The notes beneath the pieces were generated by a model. It saw only the letters and a list, made by a program, of their open reading frames with translations, made no database searches and had not been told where the DNA came from. From NCBI GenBank assembly GCA_963747735.1, contig CAVVGE010000001.1:310001-374000 (forward strand): 64,000 bases of DNA, in the 5' to 3' direction. A program made the position numbers and the translations under genes. This document shows, in pieces, positions 43,246-51,705 of the stretch. This DNA comes from AP-15 sp963747735 (GTDB lineage: Bacteria; Pseudomonadota; Alphaproteobacteria; ATCC43930; CGMCC-115725). Position 1 is the first letter of the stretch; every line of letters starts with the position of its first letter.

Positions 43246-43823
43246 CTCGGCCGCCAGCCGCGGCCGGCGAGCAGCTGGGCGGTCTCGTAAAGCGGCAATC
43301 CGACGACATTCGAATAGGAGCCGGCGACCCAGCGGATCAATGCCGCGGCGCGGCCCTGGATGGCGTAGCCGCCGGCTTTGCCGCGCCATTCGCCGCTCGC
43401 CAGATAAAGGGCGATCTCGTCGGCGCTGAGCCGCTTGAACCCGACCTGGCTATCGACCCGGCGCAGCGTCAGCTTGCCATCGGGCGAGGCGAGCGCCACC
43501 CCGGAGCGGACCCGATGCCGCCGCCCGGACAACAGCTCGAGGCAACGCCGCGCGCTCGCCTCGTCCTCGGGCTTTGGCAGAATCCGCCGGCCGCAAGCGA
43601 CGACCGTATCGGCGGCGAGGACAAAGGCGCCGGGGTGGCGGGGTGCGACCGCACGCGCCTTCTCGGCGGCGAGGCGCAGCGCATAGGCCGCCGGCAGCTC
43701 CCCCGCGACGGCGCTTTCGTCGATCTCGGGCGGGTCGATCCGGTCGGGCACGATGCCGATCTGGCGCAGCAATTCGAGCCGGCGCGGCGAGGCCGAGGCA
43801 AGCACCAGCGGCGCCGTCACCAC
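43242..43823 (-). CDS. maf: Maf family nucleoside triphosphate pyrophosphatase
   Basis: A 193-residue protein: LVLASASPRRLELLRQIG (phosphate-binding), VLAADTVVACGRRILPKP, SGRRHRVRSGVAL, GGYAIQGRAAALIRWVAGSYSNVVGLPLYE. It hydrolyses non-canonical or pyrimidine NTPs to NMP. The start lies 3 bases after the UPF0262 stop. infA, which often sits between these two genes, is absent here. Confidence 0.92.
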   Translation of the reverse strand: MVTAPLVLASASPRRLELLRQIGIVPDRIDPPEIDESAVAGELPAAYALRLAAEKARAVAPRHPGAFVLAADTVVACGRRILPKPEDEASARRCLELLSGRRHRVRSGVALASPDGKLTLRRVDSQVGFKRLSADEIALYLASGEWRGKAGGYAIQGRAAALIRWVAGSYSNVVGLPLYETAQLLAGRGWRPS

Positions 43824-43826
43824 CGC

Positions 43827-44300
43827 TCACCCCCGCAGATGCAGCACGCAGATCAACGTAAAGAGCCGCCGGGCGGTGTCGTGGTCGACCGCGACCTTGT
43901 CGGCGAGCCGCTCGGCCAAGAGGCGCGAGCCCTCGTCGTGCAAGGCGCGCCGGCCGATATCGATCGCCTCGACCTGGGCCAGCCCCGAGCTCTTGATCGC
44001 CTGGTAATAGCTCTCGCACACCATGAAATAGTCTTTGACGATGCCACGAAATGGGGCGAGCGGCAGGACGATGGTTTCGCTCGATCCCTCTTCGGGGCCG
44101 CGCAGGTCGAGGTGCAGGCGATTTTCTTCGATCGCCAGGCGCACCTGGAACGGCCCCTTTTTCCCCGAGGCCGGCGCAAAGGAATTGTTGATCAGGAGGT
44201 CGGAGATCGCGGTGGCGCGCTCGTGCTCGATCTCGGCGCTGCGGCGGACGACCGTATGCTCGTCGAGCGTGATGCCGGCGATCCGCTGGGTATCGGCCAT
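43827..44300 (-). CDS. UPF0262 family protein
   Basis: A 157-residue protein with the family pattern RIAGITLDEHTVVRRSAEIEHER, AISDLLINNSFAP, GPFQVRLAIEENRLHLDLR, PFRGIVKDYFMVCESYYQAIK. Function unknown. It is strictly alphaproteobacterial and always near hisD, as here. Confidence 0.92.
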   Translation of the reverse strand: MADTQRIAGITLDEHTVVRRSAEIEHERATAISDLLINNSFAPASGKKGPFQVRLAIEENRLHLDLRGPEEGSSETIVLPLAPFRGIVKDYFMVCESYYQAIKSSGLAQVEAIDIGRRALHDEGSRLLAERLADKVAVDHDTARRLFTLICVLHLRG

Positions 44301-44319
44301 GACCGGGGCCTATCGGCGG

Positions 44320-45681
44320 TTAGGCCGGATCGGCCCAGGCGGGATCGGCCCGAGCCGGATCGACCCAGGCCGGATCGACCCAAGGCCGGATCGACTCAAG
44401 CCGGATCGACAGCGACAGCGCGTGCGCGTCGAGCCCTTCGGCCTCGGCGAGGCGGATCGCGGCGGGTGCCAGCGCGGCAAAGCCCGCCTCGTCGCAGCGC
44501 ACCAGCGAGCTGCGCTTCATAAAGTCGAGCACACCGAGGCCCGAGGCGAAGCGCGCGCTGCGCGATGTCGGCAGCACATGGTTCGGGCCGGCGATGTAGT
44601 CGCCGATCGCCTCCGGCGTCCAACGGCCGAGAAAGATCGCGCCGGCGTGCTGCACCTCGCCGGCCAGGGTTTCGGCCGCGTCGAGCGCGAGCTCCAAATG
44701 TTCCGGCGCGATCTGGTCGATCAAGGCGGGCGCCTCGCGCCAATCGCCGACGATGATGACGGCGCCATGCGCTTGCCAGCTGGCGCGCGCGATGGCGGCG
44801 CGCGGCAGGTGCGCCAGCCGGTCTTCGACGGCCCGCTCGACAGCGCCCGCAAAGGGCTCGTCGTCGGCGATCAGCACCGCTTGGGCGGCGCCGTCGTGCT
44901 CGGCCTGCGACAACAGGTCGGCGGCGATCCATGCCGGATCGTTGGCGCGGTCGGCGACCACCAAAATTTCGGAGGGGCCCGCGATCATGTCGATGCCGAC
45001 CCGGCCGAAGACCTGGCGCTTGGCCGCGGCGACATAGGCGTTCCCCGGTCCGACGATCTTGTCGACGGCGGCGATCGTCGCCGTGCCGTAGGCGAGGGCA
45101 GCGATCGCCTGCGCCCCGCCGACCCGATAGATTTCGTCGATGCCGGCCAATTCGGCGGCGGCGAGGACGAGCGGGTTGAGCATGCCGCCCGGCGCCGGCA
45201 CGGTCATGACCAGCCGCTCGACGCCGGCAACCTTGGCCGGAATCGCGTTCATCAGCACCGATGACGGATAGGCCGCGGTCCCGCCCGGAACATAGAGCCC
45301 GGCGGCGGCGACCGGGCGCCAGCGGGTGGCGAGCCGCACCCCGAGCGGATCGATGTAATCGATCGGCTCCGGCAATTGGCGGCGATGAAAGCTTTCGATC
45401 CGCTCGGCGGCGAGCCGCAGCGCCGCCACGGTCTCGGCCGGCGCTCGGGCGGCGCCGCCGGCGATGTCGCGACGGTCGAGCCGCAGCCCGCTTTGGGCGA
45501 GGTCGAACCCGTCGAACCGGCGGGTATAATCGACGAGCGCCGCATCGCCGCGGGCGGCGACATCGGCGAGGATCGCGGCAACCGCCGCATCGACATCGGC
45601 CGCCGCCTCGCGCTTCGCCTCGATGAGGCGGGCGAACGCCGCGGTAAAGCCGGGGTCGCGGGTCGACAGCCTGACCGGCAT
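44320..45681 (-). CDS. hisD: histidinol dehydrogenase with a repeat-derived C-terminal tail
   Basis: A 453-residue enzyme catalysing the last two steps of histidine synthesis (histidinol to histidine, NAD and zinc). Motifs: GLYVPGGTAAYPSSVLMNAIPAKVAG, YRVGGAQAIAALAYGT, VDKIVGPGNAYVAAAKR, IAGPSEILV, LLSQAEHDG and APEHLEL. The normal end ALSLSIRLE is followed by about 20 residues of the WVDPA type encoded by 15-base repeats. Start ATG overlaps the hisG stop (ATGA). Confidence 0.95.
   Translation of the reverse strand: MPVRLSTRDPGFTAAFARLIEAKREAAADVDAAVAAILADVAARGDAALVDYTRRFDGFDLAQSGLRLDRRDIAGGAARAPAETVAALRLAAERIESFHRRQLPEPIDYIDPLGVRLATRWRPVAAAGLYVPGGTAAYPSSVLMNAIPAKVAGVERLVMTVPAPGGMLNPLVLAAAELAGIDEIYRVGGAQAIAALAYGTATIAAVDKIVGPGNAYVAAAKRQVFGRVGIDMIAGPSEILVVADRANDPAWIAADLLSQAEHDGAAQAVLIADDEPFAGAVERAVEDRLAHLPRAAIARASWQAHGAVIIVGDWREAPALIDQIAPEHLELALDAAETLAGEVQHAGAIFLGRWTPEAIGDYIAGPNHVLPTSRSARFASGLGVLDFMKRSSLVRCDEAGFAALAPAAIRLAEAEGLDAHALSLSIRLESIRPWVDPAWVDPARADPAWADPA
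44324..44411. repeat. 15-bp tandem repeat forming the hisD tail
   Basis: About six units of the form gccggatcgacccag with drifted bases and one 16-base spacing. Encodes repeated (W/A)(V/A)DPA at the C-terminus of HisD. Confidence 0.85.
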
Positions 45682-46337
45682 CAGCCGTGCCGGCCGGCCG
45701 CAGCGCGGAAGCGCTCGATCCAGCCGCCTACTTCCTCGGGCTGCGTCTTCAGCGCCGGGCGGTTGACGATCAGCCTGGAGCTGATTTCGGCGATGCGCTC
45801 GACCTCGACGAGGCCGTTGGCGCGCAACGTGGCGCCGGTCTGCACCAGATCGACGATATGCCGGCAGAGGCCGAGCGCCGGGGCCAGCTCGATCGCCCCG
45901 TTCAATTTGATGCATTCGGCCTGGAGGCCACGCGCGGCGAAATGGCGGCGGGTGATTTCCGGGTATTTGGTCGCGACGCGGATGTGGCTGCGCGCGGCGA
46001 ATTCGTGCCCACGGCACTTTTCGGCCGCGGCCCACTCCGCGGTCGCCGCCACCGCCAGCCGGCAATGCCCGACCTCGAGGTCGAGCGGCGCGTACACCTC
46101 GGAATAGTCGAACTCCATCAAGACGTCGTTGCCGGCGACGCCGAGCTGGGCGGCGCCAAAGGCGACATAGGTGGCGACGTCGAAGCTGCGCACCCGGATC
46201 AAATCCAGGCCGGGCTCGCTGGTGGTAAACCGCAGCTGGCGGGAATCGGGGTCATCGAAAGCGGGCTCGGGCTCGATCCCGAGACGCCGCATCAGCGGCA
46301 TGACCTCGGCGAGGATGCGGCCCGCCGGCAGCGCCAT
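45681..46337 (-). CDS. hisG: ATP phosphoribosyltransferase, short form
   Basis: A 218-residue short-type HisG: MALPAGRILAEVMPLMRRLG, VRSFDVATYVAFGAAQLGVAG, EFDYSEVYAPLDLEVGHCRLAV, GLCRHIVDLVQTGATLRANGL (phosphoribosyl site). It starts histidine synthesis from ATP and PRPP. The short form lacks the regulatory domain and needs HisZ, which is not in this window. ATG 46337 is chosen from family length. Confidence 0.93.
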   Translation of the reverse strand: MALPAGRILAEVMPLMRRLGIEPEPAFDDPDSRQLRFTTSEPGLDLIRVRSFDVATYVAFGAAQLGVAGNDVLMEFDYSEVYAPLDLEVGHCRLAVAATAEWAAAEKCRGHEFAARSHIRVATKYPEITRRHFAARGLQAECIKLNGAIELAPALGLCRHIVDLVQTGATLRANGLVEVERIAEISSRLIVNRPALKTQPEEVGGWIERFRAAAGRHG

Positions 46338-46369
46338 GATCAGCCGATGCGCGGACAAGGCGGCCGGTG

Positions 46370-46834
46370 TCAACAAGCTTCTGCCGCATCGTGGCGCGGC
46401 TGCGATCGGGTCGGCCACGGATCGCCGAAATCCTCGACCCGGCAGCGGATGCGCGCGGCGGCGAGGCGGATCGTGATGCCCCCGGAGAATTCGAGCCGGA
46501 TTGCCATATGGATGCCCTCCTCGGCGGCGTGGATCGCCAGCAGCGACAGGATCCGGTCTTCGTCGCGGCGCCGAAATCCGCGATAGGAGACCCGATCGAC
46601 CTCGTCGAAGGTCAACGCGCACAGCACCCGCTGATGTCCCGGCCGGCCCATCGCCCGGCGCCGCGAACGCTCCCAGCGAAACCGGTTGGCGGCCAGAAGA
46701 AAACGCCGCTCAGCCGCGACATAGGCCAAATCGCGGACCGGGACAAAGGCGTCCTGCAGGCAGGCGGACAAGACGGCGAGATCGTCCGCGTCCTCGGCCC
46801 GCAATTTCAGCGCGGCAATCGCCTCAGGCGCCAT
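46370..46834 (-). CDS. DUF2948 family protein
   Basis: A 154-residue protein: LKLRAEDADDLAVLSACLQDAFVPV, FLLAANRFRWERS, RVLCALTFDEVDRV and the C-terminal AIRLEFSGGITIRLAAARI. Function unknown. It is the standard neighbour between murA and hisG in alphaproteobacteria. It overlaps the end of murA by 11 bases. Confidence 0.88.
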   Translation of the reverse strand: MAPEAIAALKLRAEDADDLAVLSACLQDAFVPVRDLAYVAAERRFLLAANRFRWERSRRRAMGRPGHQRVLCALTFDEVDRVSYRGFRRRDEDRILSLLAIHAAEEGIHMAIRLEFSGGITIRLAAARIRCRVEDFGDPWPTRSQPRHDAAEAC

Positions 46835-48098
46835 CGCGCAGCCTCTCGATGCGCGCACCGCAACGGGCAAGCTTGTCCTCGAGCCGCTCATAGCCGCGAT
46901 CGAGATGATAGACGCGGCTGATCACGGTCTCGCCTGCGGCGGCAAGGCCGGCGACGACCAGCGACACCGAGGCGCGCAGATCGGTCGCCATGACCGGCGC
47001 GCCCATCAGCCGCGGCACCCCGCGCACCGTCGCCGAAGAGCCGTGCACATTGATGTCGGCGCCCATGCGGCCAAGCTCGGGAACATGCATAAAGCGGTTC
47101 TCGAAGATCGTCTCGGTGATGATCGAGGCGCCATCGGCTCCGGTCATCAGCGCCATGAATTGCGCCTGCAGATCGGTCGGGAAACCGGGATAGGGCTCGG
47201 TCGTGATATCGATCCCGGCGAGCCGGTCGCCGCGCCGCCTGATTTCGATGCCGTCATTGGTCTCGGCGATGGCGAGGCCGGCGCCGTCGAGGATGCGCGC
47301 CACGGCCGCGACGAGGCCGAGCCTGGTGCCGGTGAGCCGCACCTCGCCGCCGGTCGCCGCGGCCGCCATCAGATAGGTGCCGGTCTCGATCCGGTCGGGG
47401 ATGATCCGATGGCGCGTCCCGTGCAATTCGCCGACACCGCGGATGTGCAGCCGGTCGCTGCCGATGCCGTCGATCCGGGCGCCCATCGCAACGAGGCAAT
47501 CGGCGAGGTCGCCGATCTCGGGCTCGCGCGCGGCGTTGATCAGCATCGTCTCGCCATCGGCGAGCGCGGCCGCCATCATCAGGTTCTCGGTGGCGCCGAC
47601 CGAGACCGACGGAAACACGATCTCGGCGCCTTTGAGCCCCTTCGGGGCGCGCGCCTCGATATAGCCGCCCGTGAGCTCGACCGTGGCGCCGAGCCGGCGC
47701 AGCCCCTCGATATGGAGATCGACCGGTCTGGTGCCGATGGCGCAGCCGCCCGGCAACGACACGCGCGCCCGGCCGCAGCGCGCGACGAGCGGCCCCAGCA
47801 CCAATACCGAGGCGCGCATCTTGCGCACGAGGTCGTAGGGGGCGGTGGTCGAGGTGATGTGCGCCGCGGCGAGGCCGAGCGTATGCGCCCGCGCTTCGCC
47901 GATATCGACGGCAACGCCGTGCTGGACCAAGAGGTTCGCCATCGTCGCAATGTCGGCGAGCTCGGGGACGTTTTCGAGCGTCAGGGTTTTGGCGGTCAAG
48001 AGGCTCGCCGCCATCAACGGCAGCGCCGCGTTCTTGGCGCCGCCGATCGGTATCACCCCGGTGAGCGGCACGCCGCCTTTGATGCGGATCTTGTCCAT
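46824..48098 (-). CDS. murA: UDP-N-acetylglucosamine 1-carboxyvinyltransferase
   Basis: A 424-residue EPSP-synthase-fold enzyme that starts peptidoglycan synthesis by adding enolpyruvate to UDP-GlcNAc. Motifs: IPIGGAKNAALPLMAASLL (Lys/Asn), the catalytic Cys loop LPGGCAIGTRPVDLHIEGL, YPGFPTDLQAQFMALM and ENRFMHVPELGRMGAD. The Cys is retained, so fosfomycin sensitivity is expected. First gene of the minus-strand block. Confidence 0.96.
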   Translation of the reverse strand: MDKIRIKGGVPLTGVIPIGGAKNAALPLMAASLLTAKTLTLENVPELADIATMANLLVQHGVAVDIGEARAHTLGLAAAHITSTTAPYDLVRKMRASVLVLGPLVARCGRARVSLPGGCAIGTRPVDLHIEGLRRLGATVELTGGYIEARAPKGLKGAEIVFPSVSVGATENLMMAAALADGETMLINAAREPEIGDLADCLVAMGARIDGIGSDRLHIRGVGELHGTRHRIIPDRIETGTYLMAAAATGGEVRLTGTRLGLVAAVARILDGAGLAIAETNDGIEIRRRGDRLAGIDITTEPYPGFPTDLQAQFMALMTGADGASIITETIFENRFMHVPELGRMGADINVHGSSATVRGVPRLMGAPVMATDLRASVSLVVAGLAAAGETVISRVYHLDRGYERLEDKLARCGARIERLRDGA

Positions 48099-48156
48099 CG
48101 CCCCGGCTCTCCGCGCCGCCCGCCGGGCGCCACAGGCCCCGAATGGCGACAGACGA

Positions 48157-48354
48157 TCAATCGGCGGTCTCGCCGCCGCGGTCGTTCTTTGTACCGGAGA
48201 GCGCGCCGCCGCTCAACCCGGCGGGCTTGGCCGGCCGCGCCGCGGCCTGCTCCTTGCGCCGCCGCAGATTGTCGCGCAGCGCTTTTGCCAGCCGCGCGTC
48301 ACGCGCCGCGCGCTCGGCCGCTGTGCTCGGGGTCCGGGTCGGCGAGCTTCGCAT
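48157..48354 (-). CDS. small basic conserved protein, 65 aa
   Basis: MRSSPTRTPSTAAERAARDA followed by RLAKALRDNLRRRKEQAAAR, a short helical basic motif that recurs in many alphaproteobacterial proteins upstream of murA. The tail is low complexity. Function unknown. ATG 48354 is preferred to an upstream start that adds an unlikely segment. Confidence 0.65.
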   Translation of the reverse strand: MRSSPTRTPSTAAERAARDARLAKALRDNLRRRKEQAAARPAKPAGLSGGALSGTKNDRGGETAD

Positions 48355-48463
48355 CCCGCAATGCAACAAAACCGCGGCAGCGATGTCAAGCCGCGATGTC
48401 AAGGAGCGCGCCGCTCGCCTTGCCAACCGGGGGCCTGTGCGCTATTCGTCGCCGCCGTCGCGG

Positions 48464-48538
48464 GCTGCCGTAGCTCAGTGGTAGAGCACCCCCTTGGTAA
48501 GGGGGAGGTCGTAAGTTCAATCCTTACCGGCAGCACCA
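48464..48538 (+). tRNA. tRNA-Thr (anticodon GGT) with encoded CCA
   Basis: Acceptor arm GCTGCCG pairs with CGGCAGC, the D-loop region is AGCTCAGTGGTAGAGC, the anticodon stem CCCCC/GGGGG encloses loop TTGGTAA (anticodon GGT), and the T arm contains GTTCAATCC. Discriminator A is followed by an encoded CCA (48536-48538). Confidence 0.95.
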
Positions 48539-48574
48539 GCCGATCACCGGCCGAGCGATCCGCAAGGCGCGACG

Positions 48575-48767
48575 GTTTCTCCCCCGCGCTGCGGGGGAGG
48601 TGGCGAGCGCAGCGCGCCGGAGGGGGCGCGCCTGCCACAGCACGAGCTCCGGCAGGGTCATTTCGCGCCGCAGCCGGCGTGCTCGGTTGAATGTCTGCTG
48701 CTGCGCTCGCATGAACCCCCTCCACCATGCTTTGCATGTTCCCCTCCCCCGCGGCGCGGGGGAGGAA
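48575..48767. repeat. composite palindromic element, copy 1
   Basis: Begins CTCCCCCGC...GCGGGGGAGGTGGCGAGCGC and ends CCCCTCCACCATGC...TTCCCCTCCCCCGCGG, with hairpins at both ends. The same two halves flank a shorter centre at 49487-49621. The centre of this copy carries part of a DUF559-like gene. Confidence 0.8.
48628..48712 (-). pseudogene. fragment of a DUF559 (very-short-patch-repair-like) gene
   Basis: Reads MRAQQQTFNRARRLRREMTL then PELVLWQ, the typical N-terminal start of DUF559 endonuclease-fold proteins (RARxLRRxMTxxExxLW). The frame then runs into the palindromic repeat arm, so only about 28 family residues remain. Confidence 0.55.
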
Positions 48768-48815
48768 CCAACCGCATCTGGCCCGGTTCACGGTCCGCGC
48801 GTCCATAGCGGCGCG

Positions 48816-50102
48816 TCACCGCACCGGGAACACCTTCATCACCTCGTCGCCCAGATGGTTGATGACCTTGACGGCGATGCGGCCGGATTTCGGTTTGGGA
48901 AAGGGGCGCGAGGTGTCGCTGCGCAAGCTGGCCCAGGCTTCCGCGTCGATCTCGGCCTTCAGCGTCGTCTTCAGCGCCTTGTAGGGGTCGGTCTCGGCGC
49001 CGAGGAAATAGGCATGGCGGACGAAAAAGCTCTCCTCGTTGTAGTCGGTGTCGATAAACCAGAGCGCGATCAACTCCGGCCCGCCCGAGACGACCTCGCC
49101 CCTTTGCGGGTGAAACACGTCGACCCCCCTGATCCTGACCCGGATTTCGCTGTCGCCGGCCGGCTCGATCTCGATATCGGGCTCGCCGAAGATCACGAAC
49201 AGATTGCCGGAGGCGGTGCTCTTCAATTCGCCGGCCATGTGCAAATCGGCGTTCATCCGCGCCTTCAAGATCGGGATGCGGCCGAGCCGCTCGAATTCCG
49301 ACGAATGGGCGTCGAAATTGAAGGCGCAGGCGATCACCACGTCGAACCGCGCATCCGCCGCCTCGCGTGCGGCTTCGACCAGGTCGGGCCGCGACACCGT
49401 GCCGAAATCCGGGCCGAGAAAGATCGCGGCGCGGCGCTCGACCCCTGCCGCTGTCCCGGCCGTGCTTCCGGCGCTGCTACCGGCTCCTCCCCCGCCGGGC
49501 GGGGGAGGTGGTGAGCGCAGCGAAGCGGAGGGGGTGCGAGCATTTGGCCGCGCCGACGCGAGCTCACCCCCTCCACCATGCTGCGCACGGTTCCCCTCCC
49601 CCGCCGCGGCGGGGGAGGAGCCCTTTTCCGGGTGCCCGCCCTCGATGTAGCAGCCTTCGGCGCAGATGAATTTGCCGGGCCAGGGGACGAGCGAGGTGAA
49701 GGCGATGCGGTCTTCCTTGTGCGCCTGCTGCACCCCGGCGGTTTTCAGGTTTTCGAGCACCATTTCGGCAAAGCCCGTGGTGTCGTCACCCCAATCCGCG
49801 CCGTCTTCGGCGAGAGCGAGCGTGTCGATCAGGCTGTCGTCCTGATCGACGGCGAGGACGCGGTGCGGCGACAGGCTCTCGACCGTGAACGGGCCGGCGA
49901 CGCGGATGCGCGAATGATCGGGGTAGGGCTTGTCGTAGAGGTATTCGAGCTCGGCCTTGGCGGCGATCGAGGCGTCGATCTCCCGTTGCCGGGCGATCCG
50001 CGCCGCCCACCACCGGGCGTGCAATTCTTTTGCGGCGTCCGGCCAGGTGGCGCCGGCCTCGCGCGGGATTTCCCACTCCTGCCACGGTTTCTCGCTTGTC
50101 AT
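48816..50102 (-). pseudogene. C-terminal part of a large site-specific DNA methyltransferase, cut off by a repeat
   Basis: The 428-residue frame from MTSEKPWQEWEIPREAG contains ELEYLYDKPYPDHSRIRVAG, DRIAFTSLVPWPGKFICAEG, DVVIACAFNFDAHSSEFERL, GNLFVIFGEPDIEI and IALWFIDTDYNEESFFVRHA, and ends VKVINHLGDEVMKVFPVR. I recognise this as the C-terminal region of large N4/N6 DNA methyltransferases. No SAM site or DPPY/NPPY motif remains. The ATG belongs to a palindromic repeat (50098-50136) beside IS110. Around residues 155-210 another repeat is inserted in frame. Confidence 0.75.
49487..49621. repeat. composite palindromic element, copy 2, in frame inside the methyltransferase
   Basis: Same left arm (CTCCCCCGCCGGGCGGGGGAG, then GTGGTGAGCGCAGCGAAGCGG) and right arm (CCCCTCCACCATGC, TTCCCCTCCCCCGCC) as the 48575 copy, with a short centre. 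It adds a Gly/Ser/Pro-rich stretch to the protein without breaking the frame. Confidence 0.85.
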
Positions 50103-50136
50103 TCCGGGACGCCCCGCAGGGGCGGGCCCGGAACCC
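50098..50136. repeat. REP-like palindrome on the left of IS110
   Basis: gtcattccgggacgccccgc aggggcgggcccggaaccc: GCCCC and GGGGC arms. It is the inverted counterpart of the palindrome at 51667-51705, on the other side of the IS110 transposase. Confidence 0.75.
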
Positions 50137-50720
50137 ATGACCAACGACGGAGCAATAGGGGTTTCGGCGGTCGGCGTCTCTTTCTGCGGACAGGTGTTCT
50201 TGTTGGGGTGGACGGCCCCTAACGGCATCGAGTGTGCCAAGCTGTGATGTCTGACAACGCAGCAGAGGGAGCCGTCCGAATGACGATTATCAGAATTGGG
50301 CTGGATACGTCCAAGCATGTCTTTCAGGTTCACGGTGTCGACGCGGCGGAGGCACCGGTGTTGCGCCGGCAGCTGCGGCGCGGCGAGGTGATGAAGTTCT
50401 TCGCCAAACTGGGCGGCGCAATGCGGCGCGTCGCATCACTGGGCGCGGGTGCTGCGCGGCTTGGGACACGAGGCGCTGCTGATCCCACCGCAATACGTCA
50501 AGCCTTATGTCGCGCGCGGCAAGAACGATGCGATCGATGCGGAAGCGATTTGCGAAGCGATGAGCCGGCCGAAGACGCGCTATGTGCCGATCAAGAGCAC
50601 CGAGCAGCAAGCCGCGCTGATGCTGCTCAAAGTGCGCGACCTGCTGGTCAAGCAGCGCACGATGCTGATCAACGCCATTCGCGGCCACGCCGCCGAGTTC
50701 GGCGTCATCGCGGCCAACGA

Positions 50721-50747
50721 GCCTGCCCTCGCGAAAGCGGGGGACCG
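50721..50747. repeat. short palindrome inserted in the IS110 transposase
   Basis: gcctgccctcgcgaaagcgg ggg followed by accgga. The CCC(T)CGC/GCGGGG arms form a hairpin. The same sequence stands at 51569, and a variant inside the IS1182-like transposase. Confidence 0.8.
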
Positions 50748-51240
50748 GAACGGGTGGCGGTGCTGCTTGAGCGCGTCGCCGCCGAGGCGGGTGTGCCGGC
50801 CCTGGCGCGCGAGATGCTCGATCTGCTGGCAGGCCAGCTCACCGCCTTGGACGCAAAGCTGAAAGCAATCGAGGCGCGGCTGATGGCCTGGCACCGGCAG
50901 GACCAGGCGAGCCAGTGCCTGACGACGATCCCCGGCGTCGGGCCGATCGGCGGGGTCAGCTTCACCCTCAAGGTGCCCGACCCCAAGGCCTTCCGCTCGG
51001 GCCGGCACTTCGCCGCCTGGATCGGCATAACCCCGGGCGAGAACTCTACCGGCGGCAAACATCGGCCCGGCCGGATCAGCCGACAGGGAGACGAGACCCT
51101 GCGCCGGCTGCTCGTGCTGGGAGCCACCGCGGTCATCAAGCAAGCCAAGCCGGGGCGCACCGCACCCTGGCTGCTGGGATTGCTGGCGCGCCAGCCGAAA
51201 AAGCTGGCGGCGGTCGCGCTGGCCAACAAGATGGCCCGCA

Positions 51241-51336
51241 TCATCTGGGCCATGCCCGCATCATCTGGGCCATGCCCGCATCATCTGGGCCATGCCCGCA
51301 TCATCTGGGCCATGCCCGCATCATCTGGGCCATGAT
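51241..51336 (+). repeat. 20-bp tandem repeat in the IS110 transposase C-terminus
   Basis: Four exact units (tcatctgggccatgcccgca) at 51241, 51261, 51281 and 51301, plus a partial unit. Each repeats codons for ARIIWAM. The four extra units add 80 bases and throw the end of the transposase out of frame. Confidence 0.97.
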
Positions 51337-51568
51337 GGTGAGCGGCGAGGTCTACCGGAAACCGCAGCAGGCATGAGGCGCTCACCGCCTTACCCCGTTT
51401 CCGGGGGCAGCTCTGGCGCTTGCAAGGAACGCAGCGAGATGGCGATCGGTCGATCCGAGGATCGGGACACCCCGCGGAACCCAGCGATGCTCCGACATCG
51501 TGTTCTTGTTCGGGACCCGATCCGCGAAACCCATCTGGGCCAGCGCTCACGCCGACCGCACCACAAAA

Positions 51569-51597
51569 GCCTGCCCTCGCGAAAGCGGGGGGCCGGA
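51569..51597. repeat. short palindrome, second copy
   Basis: gcctgccctcgcgaaagcgg followed by ggggccgga: identical over the first 22 bases to the copy inside the IS110 transposase. Confidence 0.85.
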
Positions 51598-51666
51598 CAT
51601 ATGACCGCAACCGACCAGACCCGTCGCAGCTGCACCGCCCTTGCGAGACGGGGGCCGTCCACATAT

Positions 51667-51705
51667 GGGTTCCGGGCTCAGCCCTTCGGGCCGCCCCGGA
51701 ATGAC
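51667..51705. repeat. REP-like palindrome on the right of IS110
   Basis: Reads gggttccgggctcagccctt then cgggccgccccggaatgac; GGGC and GCCC arms. It is in inverse orientation to the copy at 50098-50136. Confidence 0.75.

Larger units (their letters stand above)
48539..48815. other. repeat-filled intergenic region after tRNA-Thr
   Basis: 277 bases between the tRNA and the methyltransferase fragment. Almost all of it is the composite palindromic element described at 48575-48767; no functional gene is seen. Confidence 0.6.
50280..51376 (+). pseudogene. IS110-family transposase, multiply interrupted
   Basis: Pieces of a DEDD recombinase: MTIIRIGLDTSKHVFQVHGV (first Asp), then in another frame LLIPPQYVKPYVARGKNDAI and DAEAICEAM, then back in the first frame the Transposase_20 part TIPGVGPIGGVSFTL, FAAWIGITPGENSTGGKHRPGRISRQGD. 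Interruptions: an extra base with a short deletion near 50420-50445, an inserted palindrome at 50721-50747, and a 20-base repeat array near the C-terminus. The natural end MVSGEVYRKPQQA is again in another frame. Confidence 0.88.
50137..51666 (+). mobile_element. IS110-family element between two REP-like palindromes (decayed)
   Basis: Limits are the flanking palindromes; exact ends cannot be set because IS110 elements lack terminal inverted repeats. It holds the transposase remnant at 50280-51376, a 140-base leader and about 290 bases of trailing sequence. IS110 transposases are known to target REP-type palindromes, which fits the location. Confidence 0.65.

Noticed and set aside
45681..46622. 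N-terminally extended HisG
   Set aside because: The extra 95 residues are antisense to DUF2948 and Arg-rich; family length supports the ATG at 46337.
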